Both the position numbers and the translations under genes were made by a program. From assembly GCF_014651015.1 (NCBI RefSeq), contig NZ_BMWB01000013.1, forward strand, positions 62,001-126,000: a stretch of 64,000 nt of DNA, in the 5' to 3' direction. The notes under the pieces were generated by a model, which saw nothing but the letters and a program-made list of their open reading frames with translations, did no database searches and was not told the origin of the DNA. Shown piece by piece: positions 34,391-41,667 of the stretch (positions are counted from its first letter, which is position 1; each line of letters starts with the position of its first letter). Source of the DNA: Streptomyces xantholiticus (GTDB lineage: Bacteria > Actinomycetota > Actinomycetes > Streptomycetales > Streptomycetaceae).

Positions 34391-35413
34391 TCAGTCCTGG
34401 CCGGGGAGCTGCTGCCGGTCCCTGCCGCTGCGCCACGCCCTCGGGCTGGACCCGAACTGCTCGCGGAACCAGCGCGAGAAGGCACTCAGTGACGAGAAGC
34501 CGAGCAGGTCGGAGATCTCCGTCAGCGAGCGCCGCGGATTCGCTACGAACTGCTCGGCGAGGTGCATGCGGGTGGCGTTCAGGAGCGAGGAGAACGTCTC
34601 GCCCGAGGCGCCCAGATGCCGGTGGACGGTGCGCCGGTCGACACCCAGGCTGCGCGCGACCTGCTCGATCGAGCAGCGCCCGCTCGGCAGCAGGACCTCG
34701 ATCAGCTCCCGCACCCGGTCCGCGACGGTGGTGTCCTTGGGGACCGCGATCGCCTCGAAGTACTGGCGGGCGTACTCCCGCAGCAGCGGGTCCGCCATCG
34801 CGTTGGGCGCATCGAGGTCGTCGGCGTAGAAGACGATGCCGTCGAACTCGCGGCCGAACTCCACCATGGGGCCGAACACACGCCGGTGCGTCGCCGGGTC
34901 CGCCGGCGCGGGATGCCGGAACCAGACGGACAGCGGCTGCCACCGCGTGTGCAGGAAGCCGCGCAGGATCCGGTGGAAGGCGGCGACGGCCAGGTCCGTG
35001 GCCTGCCGGCTCTCCATCGCCTCGCCGAGCCGCAGGTCGACCTGGAGCGTGGCCAGCCCGTCGCCCTCGGACAGCCGGGCATGCAGGATCTCGTTGTACA
35101 TGTGCTGATGACGGATCAGCAGCCTCAGGGCGCTCCGCACGTCGGGTTCCTCGCGGACGACCAGACTGACGGGGCCGAGGTTGGAGAAGCGCCGGAACTC
35201 GGCCATCCGTACGCCGAAGTCCTCGTGCCCCGAGGCGGCTGCCGACACCTCCAGCACCTGGACCGCGGCCGCCCCGGAGATCCACCGGTCCTGGACCGCC
35301 AGGGCGGCGGTGTCCAGACCCACGCGCTTCATCAGCGGCTGTGGGTCGACGCCGAGGGAGCGGCACAGCTCGACATAGCCGCTGAGCGCCGCGGTGCGGA
35401 CCAGGGGCTTCAT
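34391..35413 (-). CDS. AraC-family transcriptional regulator
   Basis: A 340-aa regulator. The N-terminal ~190 residues are of the Arabinose_bd type found in OruR/ArgR-like activators (GYVELCRSLGVDPQPLMKRVGL). The C-terminal ~100 residues hold two helix-turn-helix units: SIEQVARSLGVDRRTVHRHL and LTEISDLLGFSSLSAFSRWF with the ending REQFGSSPRAWR. It likely activates the catabolic genes on both sides. ATG 35413 is chosen because GGAGGG lies 5 nt upstream; the open frame extends two codons further to a GTG. It is divergent from the second TauD gene. Confidence 0.9.
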   Translation of the reverse strand: MKPLVRTAALSGYVELCRSLGVDPQPLMKRVGLDTAALAVQDRWISGAAAVQVLEVSAAASGHEDFGVRMAEFRRFSNLGPVSLVVREEPDVRSALRLLIRHQHMYNEILHARLSEGDGLATLQVDLRLGEAMESRQATDLAVAAFHRILRGFLHTRWQPLSVWFRHPAPADPATHRRVFGPMVEFGREFDGIVFYADDLDAPNAMADPLLREYARQYFEAIAVPKDTTVADRVRELIEVLLPSGRCSIEQVARSLGVDRRTVHRHLGASGETFSSLLNATRMHLAEQFVANPRRSLTEISDLLGFSSLSAFSRWFREQFGSSPRAWRSGRDRQQLPGQD

Positions 35414-35450
35414 GTGCACCCTCCAGGACTGTCCCAGCTGTGTCCCGAGA

Positions 35451-35478
35451 AGATAAGTCAGATGTCACGCGAGGACAA
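35451..35478. promoter_or_regulatory. candidate AraC-type operator, site 2 (regulator/TauD divergent promoter)
   Basis: Reads AGATAA, then TGTCA, then GAGGACA, in the same order and orientation as site 1 (34302-34330); the spacer after AGATAA is 4 nt longer. It lies between the araC-type gene (start 35413) and the TauD gene (start 35582), so one regulator could control both directions. Confidence 0.5.
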
Positions 35479-35581
35479 GCAAATGCCCCACGGGCGACCT
35501 AGCATGGCGCCCGTTCACCCGCCCGATTCGCTGCGGCGACTGCCCCGGGGCCGGTGCACGGGCGATGGTACGGAGGCGCAC

Positions 35582-36646
35582 ATGACCGGTACGACGGACA
35601 CAGGTGAGGCGCTGCACGTGCCCTGTTCGGGCCCCTCGGTGTGGCGGGGCGGAGATCTCGCGAACCGCGAGGAGTGGGTCCTGCGGCTCTCGCCGCGCCA
35701 CCTCGCCGAGATCGACGCCGCTTTGTGGGAGGCACGCAGGCGCGACCTCACCCTGCTGAAGCTGACAGCCGCCGACTTCCCGCTCCCCACGCTCGCCGGT
35801 GAACTGGAGCGCATCGCCGGGTCACTGGAGCACGGACGCGGGTTCGCGATCGTGAAGGGCCTCCCGGTCGGACGGCTGGGCGAGCCGGCCGCGAGCGCGG
35901 TCTTCTGGGGCCTCGGTCAGTACCTGGGGCGTCCGGTCCCGCAGAACGCGGACGGGCACATGCTCGGCCACGTCCGGGACACCGGCCGTAGCCTGACCGA
36001 TCCGGCAACACGCGGCTACCAGACCCGGGCGGCGCTGCCGTTCCACACCGACAGGGCCGATCTGCTCGCGCTGCTCTCCCTGCGGGCGCCCCGCACCGGG
36101 GGGCTTACCTCCCTGGTCAGCTCGGCGGCGGTGCACAACGAGGTGCTGGACCTCCGCCCCGATCTGGCCGAGCGCCTGTACCGCACCTACTTCTTCGACC
36201 GCCGGGAGGAGCACGCTCCCGAGGAGCCGCCGTACGCGACCGCCCCGCTCGTCGCCCGGCCCGAAGGGGCACTGAGCATGCGCTACAACCGCTGCTATCT
36301 GGAATCCGCCCAGCGCTTCCCCGAGGTGCCCCGCCTGGAACCGGCGGACCTGGAGCTGTTCGACCTCATCGACGACGTGGCGGGCTCCCCGGAGTTCCGG
36401 CTCGACATCGACCTTCAGGTCGGCGATCTGCTGCTGCTCAACACCCACACGATCATGCACGCGCGAGCGGAGTTCGAGGACCACGATCAGCCCGAACTCA
36501 AGCGCCACCTGCTGCGGCTCTGGCTGGCCCTGCCGCACCGCCCCCGTACCGAGGGCGTTCGCGACGGGGTCACCCCTCGCGATGTGATCCGCCCCCGGAA
36601 TGCCGCGTCGCAGGACGAGACGAACCCAAGGAGATACCCGACATGA
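35582..36646 (+). CDS. TauD/TfdA-family dioxygenase (2)
   Basis: A 354-aa Fe(II)/2-oxoglutarate-type oxygenase, clearly different from the other TauD in the island. The triad is His155 and Asp157 (LPFHTDRAD) with distal His293 (TIMHARAEFED). The N-terminal ~70 residues are a helical region before the jelly roll. Its style is nearer to the clavaminate-synthase-like and gamma-butyrobetaine-type members than to taurine dioxygenase. ATG 35582 has GGAGG 5 nt upstream; the long frame extending left is antisense shadow of the regulator gene. Its stop overlaps the ligase start (ATGA). Confidence 0.87.
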   Translation: MTGTTDTGEALHVPCSGPSVWRGGDLANREEWVLRLSPRHLAEIDAALWEARRRDLTLLKLTAADFPLPTLAGELERIAGSLEHGRGFAIVKGLPVGRLGEPAASAVFWGLGQYLGRPVPQNADGHMLGHVRDTGRSLTDPATRGYQTRAALPFHTDRADLLALLSLRAPRTGGLTSLVSSAAVHNEVLDLRPDLAERLYRTYFFDRREEHAPEEPPYATAPLVARPEGALSMRYNRCYLESAQRFPEVPRLEPADLELFDLIDDVAGSPEFRLDIDLQVGDLLLLNTHTIMHARAEFEDHDQPELKRHLLRLWLALPHRPRTEGVRDGVTPRDVIRPRNAASQDETNPRRYPT

Positions 36647-38136
36647 CCAACCTCGCCACATTCCTGGTGGACTCCGCCGCGACCCAGGGTGATCGCATCG
36701 CCGTGCGCCACGACGACAGCACGCTCACCTACGCCGAACTGGACGACGCGAGCGCCAGAGTCGCCGCCCTCCTGCGCGACCGCGGCCTCCAGCCCGGCGA
36801 CCGCGTCGCGCTGACCATGCCCAACGTGCCGCTGTTCCCGGTCGTCTACTACGGCATCCTGCGGGCCGGTGGCGTGGTCGTGCCGATGAATCCGCTCCTC
36901 AAGGCCCGCGAGGTGGCCTTCGCCCTGCGCGACTGCGGGGCACGGATCGCGCTGGTGTTCCCCCTGTTCGCGGACGAGGTCGCGAAGGCCGCCGCCGAGA
37001 CCGGAACGGCCTGCCTGGTGACCGAGCCCTTGGCCTTCGACGACATGCTGCGGGCTCACGAACCGATGCCCGGCATCGTCAGCCGTACCGATGACGACCC
37101 GGCCCTCATCCTCTACACCTCGGGCACGACCGGGACGCCGAAGGGGGCCGAACTGTCCCACCGGAACCTGGCCACGAACACCGCCACCACGGCCGAGACG
37201 CTGCTTCAGGTCGGACCTGACGACGTTCTCTTCGGCGGCCTGCCTCTCTTCCACGCCTTCGGCCAGACCTGCGCGCTGAACACGGCCGTCGCCGCCGGCG
37301 CCACACTGACCCTGCTGCCGCGGTTCGAGCCGCAGCGCGCCCTGGAGATCATGGCCCGCGACGGGGTCACCGTGTTCCTCGGCGTGCCGACGATGTACGC
37401 GGCGCTGCTCCACGCCGAGCTCCCCGAAGGCTTCGACATCCACGGGCTGCGCCTGGCCGTCTCGGGCGGCGCCTCGCTTCCGGTCGAGGTGCTGCACGGC
37501 TTCGAGCGGCGCTTCGGCGCCACCGTTCTGGAGGGATACGGGCTCTCCGAGACCTCACCGGTCGCCGCCTTCAACCACCCGGACCGCCCGCGCAAGGCGG
37601 GCTCGATCGGGCAGCCCATCCGCGGAGTCGAGATGCAGCTCGTCGCCGAGGACGGCGGCGTGGTCGCCCCGGGCGAGGTCGGTGAGATCGCGATCCGCGG
37701 CGAGAACCTCATGACCGGCTACTGGAACCGCCCCGAGGCCACGGCGGAAGCTGTCCGCGCCGGATGGTTCCACAGCGGTGATCTGGCCCGTGTCGACGAG
37801 GACGGCTTCTACTTCATCGTCGACCGCAAGAAGGACCTGATCATCCGCGGTGGCTACAACGTCTACCCGCGTGAGGTCGAGGAGGTGCTGTACGAGCACC
37901 CGGCCGTCGCCGAAGCCGCGGTCGTCGGCGTGCCGCACCCGCTGCACGGCGAGGAGATCGCAGCGGTGATCACGCTCCGGTCCGGCGCCCATGTCACGGC
38001 CGAGGAGATCCGTGACCACGTCAAGGACCGGGTTGCGGCATACAAGTACCCCCGGATAGTCACCTTCACGGCCGAACTCCCCAAGGGCCCCACCGGCAAG
38101 ATCCTCAAGCGCGAGATCGTGGTCACCGGTCAGTGA
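36643..38136 (+). CDS. acyl-CoA ligase (fatty-acid/aromatic-acid AMP-forming)
   Basis: A 497-aa class I adenylate-forming enzyme. The P-loop is LYTSGTTGTPKG, followed by VLEGYGLSETSP, the GWFHSGDLA motif, the hinge DRKKDLIIRGGYNVYP and catalytic Lys near the end in LPKGPTGKILK. It converts a carboxylate to its CoA thioester. Coupling to the overlapping dioxygenase gene suggests that the hydroxylated product, or its precursor, is activated here. The acyl chain cannot be named. It is the last gene before the att-like region B. Confidence 0.9.
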   Translation: MTNLATFLVDSAATQGDRIAVRHDDSTLTYAELDDASARVAALLRDRGLQPGDRVALTMPNVPLFPVVYYGILRAGGVVVPMNPLLKAREVAFALRDCGARIALVFPLFADEVAKAAAETGTACLVTEPLAFDDMLRAHEPMPGIVSRTDDDPALILYTSGTTGTPKGAELSHRNLATNTATTAETLLQVGPDDVLFGGLPLFHAFGQTCALNTAVAAGATLTLLPRFEPQRALEIMARDGVTVFLGVPTMYAALLHAELPEGFDIHGLRLAVSGGASLPVEVLHGFERRFGATVLEGYGLSETSPVAAFNHPDRPRKAGSIGQPIRGVEMQLVAEDGGVVAPGEVGEIAIRGENLMTGYWNRPEATAEAVRAGWFHSGDLARVDEDGFYFIVDRKKDLIIRGGYNVYPREVEEVLYEHPAVAEAAVVGVPHPLHGEEIAAVITLRSGAHVTAEEIRDHVKDRVAAYKYPRIVTFTAELPKGPTGKILKREIVVTGQ

Positions 38137-38312
38137 ACCGCGCGACGGCGGGCCGCCGCGGCTCTCCGCGTGCCGCTGCCTGAGCCATCGCTGCGCGTCA
38201 AGGCTCGGGTCGGGTTTGACGTGCCGGCGCCGCCTGCGGGACTGGAACGACGCTGGAGCCTGAGGCGAACGGCCTCGTCGTCGTGCTGTGCAGCGGCACC
38301 GGGTATCCGCCG

Positions 38313-38331
38313 TGACGCTCATGTGACGCTC
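38313..38331 (+). repeat. paired TGACGCTC repeat (arm-type site, right end of island A-B)
   Basis: TGACGCTCATGTGACGCTC differs from the pair at 26885-26903 by one base and keeps the 11-bp period. It lies 86 nt before att-like repeat B. Confidence 0.6.
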
Positions 38332-38416
38332 CGAGCACCTCGTCGTCCGTGGCTGGGGCCCGAAAAACCCGCCTTACCTGGAGGTTCTCCGGTCTTTTTC
38401 CACCCTGACACCTTTT

Positions 38417-38486
38417 CGATGACGCACCATGTGGAGTGCGTGGCGATTCTGGAGCCGGTCGGGAAGGGCATCTGACCTGAGCTTTT
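38417..38486 (+). repeat. att-like repeat B: displaced methyltransferase 3' end
   Basis: The first 40 bp equal 26673-26712 exactly. The frame reads FSMTHHVECVAILEP then VGKGI and TGA at 38473-38475, followed by CCTGAGCTTTT. No methyltransferase body precedes it, so it is an isolated 3' end of that gene, as expected for an attachment-site copy displaced by insertion. It lies in the gap 38137-38650, which holds no other gene. Confidence 0.75.
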
Positions 38487-38530
38487 GTGCGGGCGCATTA
38501 TGTGTGATGTGGGCGTTACGGGCGATATCC

Positions 38531-38560
38531 TGACGCTGAGATGACGCTCATTCGACGCTC
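38531..38560 (+). repeat. triple GACGCTC repeat (arm-type site, left end of next module)
   Basis: TGACGCTGAGATGACGCTC followed by GACGCTC at 38554, with spacings of 11 and 12 bp, 56 nt after the stop codon of repeat B. It mirrors the repeat at 26885-26903 after repeat A. Confidence 0.55.
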
Positions 38561-38650
38561 GTTCTGATGGGGCGTCACTTGGCTGATCGTGCAGGTCATG
38601 CTGGGTGGGGCGCAATCCCGAGGGCTGGCTTTGCGGGACCTTGAAGAAAA

Positions 38651-39699
38651 TCAGTGGGGTTGCGGCACCGCTGATCGCGGGGGCAGGCGCGCTGCCGGGC
38701 GTGTGGCCGTGTCGGCCCACTCGCCGGCCCGGTGCGGCTGGCCGCCGCTGAGCACGATCCGGAGACGGTCGGACGGGGCGTGGTCGAAGCGGGGGATTCT
38801 GACCCAGGAGTGCTTCTTGGCCTCGGCGCGTTCCTTCTCGGTGGCGACGTGCTCGGTCCGGTCCTGTTCCTGGAGAACGAGGAACCCCACTGGTTGTCCT
38901 TGCGCCGTGATGGTGAAGTGGGGAGATGCCCTGCGTCGGCGATGAGACGGAGGCGCGGCGCCGGTCGCTCCCGCCGAGGAGGAGTGCCCTTGGGCCTCGG
39001 CAGCGGTGATCAGGGCCTGGATGAGCCGGAGGGCGCGCCCTTGGACGGGTTTGGTCAGGCCGAGCGGTTGGGGTTGGTTCTGCATGGCCCGGACCACGGT
39101 GTGCGGGCGAGTGAGCCGGGAGGGGACGGGAACGGGTTCGAGGACGGCAAGGCGCCAAGCGGGGATGTCGACGAGCTTGATCTCGTACCCGTCTCGGCAC
39201 CAACCTCCGTATGGCTCCTTCGTCTTCGGGATCCTGCCGGACCTGCGTGCAGAGGCGATACGGGACGGCCAGTTCACGGAGTCCGGACCACTGCCGCTCT
39301 TGACGATCCGGCCGCCGGCGTCCGCGAACTCTTGCAACAGCTGCTCCGTGAGCGTCACGCGATGCTGCGGCGGAGGGCTTGGCTGTCGCCCGGCGGGCAC
39401 AGTCGTCTGCGCTCGGGGGAAGGAGGCTGCGGCGTGGACTGGGCCTTCCGAGGCCGCGGCCCACCAGAGGGAAGGGATACGTGCCGTGTGCCAGGTAGTG
39501 CTGGCCGGCGCTCGTCAGGACGACGCTCCACTGCCCGCCTTTCCGGGAGACCGCGACCAGGCCCCTGTTCTGCAGTGCCTGACAGGTGGTCTTGTAGGAG
39601 CTGGTCTCCCATACGTCGGCAGGGCACCCGGCTACCACCCACTGCAGTACCGCAAGCTGACGTTCATTGACCTGCCGCTCCAATGGTCCGCCCTCCACG
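38651..39699 (-). pseudogene. frameshifted gene of a Streptomyces accessory protein family
   Basis: One minus-strand frame (39699 to about 39450) reads NERQLAVLQWVVAGCPADVW, SYKTTCQALQNRGLVAVSRK and YYLAHGTYPF-like segments. A second frame (about 39400 to 38651) reads VTLTEQLLQEFADAGGRIV, RALRLIQALITAAEAQGH, TEHVATEKERAEAKKHSWVR and RFDHAPSDRLRIVLSG. Together they form the family layout I know from many Streptomyces accessory regions: a winged-helix-like start, linker, and a domain with VATKxE and IPKYDHxPSxRL. A frameshift lies near 39400-39480, and the C-terminus is truncated near the att-like site. A sequencing error could also explain the break. Function unknown. Confidence 0.55.
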
Positions 39700-40148
39700 G
39701 ATGACCGGCACTTGACGGGGGCGGATGCTGTCAGGGCTGGTGGCAAGCGGTGGGCGTTTCGTGAGGGATTCGCTCGAAGGAGCGGCCGATGTCGGCTTCC
39801 CCGGACCACGCCCGGCCAGAGCCGGGAGCACGCGGTGCCGTCACCTCGGCGAGTGTGGGACCAGTGTGAGATCTCCTCGACACGTGGCGTCATGTTGCTG
39901 ACGCTGCGCGTTCCCAGGCGCGTCTCCGGCAGGCTGGTATCCCTGGCTGACCCGGCCCGGCATACGTGCCCGCCCGCACGACTGCCCGGCCTTTCCGCCC
40001 GCCGGTCCCACACCCTCATCGCGGTGACAGAGTCGGCCGGACACTGCGCGTCTTCGTCATGACGGCAGGCGTTCGTGGGACGGTCACGGTGGCGCTGCGC
40101 CGATCTGCGGAGAGTGGCAACGCGCGGTCCCAGGGGGCAGGCGAACGG
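39700..40148. other. 449-nt gap before the DHA2-type transporter
   Basis: No supported gene. It should contain the promoter of the transporter gene; I see no clear -10/-35 pair or operator. Several short open frames here lack ribosome binding sites. Confidence 0.3.
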
Positions 40149-41603
40149 ATGGGGATGGGCGATATGGAGGGATCAGCTGCTGCGGGAGCTTCGGGGCCCG
40201 CGCCCACGGGGCGGCGTGTTCTGGCTCCGCTGGCGTTGGCACAGTTCATCTGCAGTTTCGCGGGCTCGAACATGAACGTGATGATCAACGACATCAGCGA
40301 GGACCTGGACACCACCGTGCAGGGTGTCCAGGTCGCGATCACGATCTTCCTGCTGGTGATGGCCGCGCTGATGATCCCGGGCGGGAAGCTGACCGACAAG
40401 TGGGGGCGCAAGCGCTGCCTGCTGGCGGGGCTCGTGGTCTACGGGGTCGGGGCGGTGCTCAGCGCGGTCGCGCCGGGGCTGGGTGTGCTGATCCTCGGGA
40501 ACTCGATTCTGGAGGGTGTGGGTACGGCGCTGCTGATCCCGCCGGTCTACATCCTGACTACGCTGCTGTTCACCGACACGGCGTCCCGGGCGCGTGCGTT
40601 CGGCGCGATCATGGCGATGGGCGGGATCGGGGCGGCCGCCGGTCCGCTGATCGGCGGGCTGATCACGAGCGCGATCAGCTGGCGGGCCGCGTTCGTGTTC
40701 CAGGCGCTGGTAATCGTGGTGATCGTGGTGCTCAGCCGTCAGATCGCCGATCCGCTGCCGCCCGACCCCGCCCGGCCCTTCGACACTGTCGGGGCCGTGC
40801 TGTCGGCGTCGGGCCTGGTGCTGCTGGTGACGGGCATCCTGGCCGTCGACGACAACGGCTGGCTGGCGCTGGGCCTGCTGCTGGCCGGTGCGTTGGTGCT
40901 GGTCGGCTTCTTCGCGTGGGTGCGCGGCCGCGAGCGCGCCGGCCGGGAGGCGCTGCTGTCGACGGACCTGTTCCGCAACCGCACCTCCAACCTCGGCCTG
41001 GTCACCCAGAACACGCAGTGGCTGATGCTGATGGGCGTCTCGTTCACGGTCGCCGCCTACCTGCAGGTCGTCCGCGGCTACGACGCGATCGAGACCGGCG
41101 TCATCTTCACCGCCGCGACCCTCGGCATCCTCGCGTCCTCACTGGCCGCCGAGAAGCTGGCCCGGCGCCGCGCACAACGCACCCTGATCATGGCGGGCTT
41201 CGTCGTGACGATCGCCGGCGTCGCCGTGCTGCTGGCCCTGGTCGCCTGGAAGCCCGGTGCCTGGGCGTTCGCCCCCGGCCTGCTGCTGATCGGACTGGGC
41301 CTGGGCGTAATGCTCACCCCGTCAGTGAACGTGGTCCAGTCGAGCTTCCCGGAGACGCAACAGGGCGAGATCTCCGGCTTGTCGCGCAGCATCTCCAACC
41401 TCGGCTCCTCGCTCGGCACGGCCGTCGCGGGCACGATCCTGGTGTCAGGGCTCAGCAAGGGCGCATACGCGGCGGCAACGGCTGCGCTCGCGGTCGTCGG
41501 CCTGGGCGGGCTGACCGCCGCGGCCCTGTTGCCGCGCGCCGGCCGGCCCCCCGCTACCGGAGCCGGGACGGCCGCGCCGCCGCCAGGGGCGCCACAGCGG
41601 TGA
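40149..41603 (+). CDS. MFS transporter, DHA2-type (14 membrane segments)
   Basis: A 484-aa integral membrane protein with about 14 hydrophobic segments. The first, FICSFAGSNMNVMINDISEDL, and the loop GGKLTDKWGRKRCLLAG are typical of DHA2 drug:H+ antiporters; the segment-5 motif is MGGIGAAAGPLIGGLI. It probably exports small toxic molecules. ATG 40149 is used, with purine-rich AGGCGAACGG upstream; ATG 40155 and 40164 are alternatives. Convergent with the GH15 gene. Confidence 0.85.
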   Translation: MGMGDMEGSAAAGASGPAPTGRRVLAPLALAQFICSFAGSNMNVMINDISEDLDTTVQGVQVAITIFLLVMAALMIPGGKLTDKWGRKRCLLAGLVVYGVGAVLSAVAPGLGVLILGNSILEGVGTALLIPPVYILTTLLFTDTASRARAFGAIMAMGGIGAAAGPLIGGLITSAISWRAAFVFQALVIVVIVVLSRQIADPLPPDPARPFDTVGAVLSASGLVLLVTGILAVDDNGWLALGLLLAGALVLVGFFAWVRGRERAGREALLSTDLFRNRTSNLGLVTQNTQWLMLMGVSFTVAAYLQVVRGYDAIETGVIFTAATLGILASSLAAEKLARRRAQRTLIMAGFVVTIAGVAVLLALVAWKPGAWAFAPGLLLIGLGLGVMLTPSVNVVQSSFPETQQGEISGLSRSISNLGSSLGTAVAGTILVSGLSKGAYAAATAALAVVGLGGLTAAALLPRAGRPPATGAGTAAPPPGAPQR

Positions 41604-41609
41604 CCCCGC

Positions 41610-41667
41610 ACCGCACGTTCCATCGGCTGCCTCGAGCTCTCCCTGGGCTGCCGACGGTACGTGCGGT
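41610..41667. terminator. candidate bidirectional terminator
   Basis: ACCGCACGT (41610-41618) pairs with ACGTGCGGT (41659-41667), and inner bases CCATCGG and CCGACGG extend pairing imperfectly. It lies exactly between the convergent transporter and GH15 stops. Confidence 0.45.

Noticed and set aside
34562-36646. 694-aa version of the second TauD protein
   Set aside because: The first ~340 codons are antisense to the AraC-type regulator; GGAGG before ATG 35582 and the family start support the short form.
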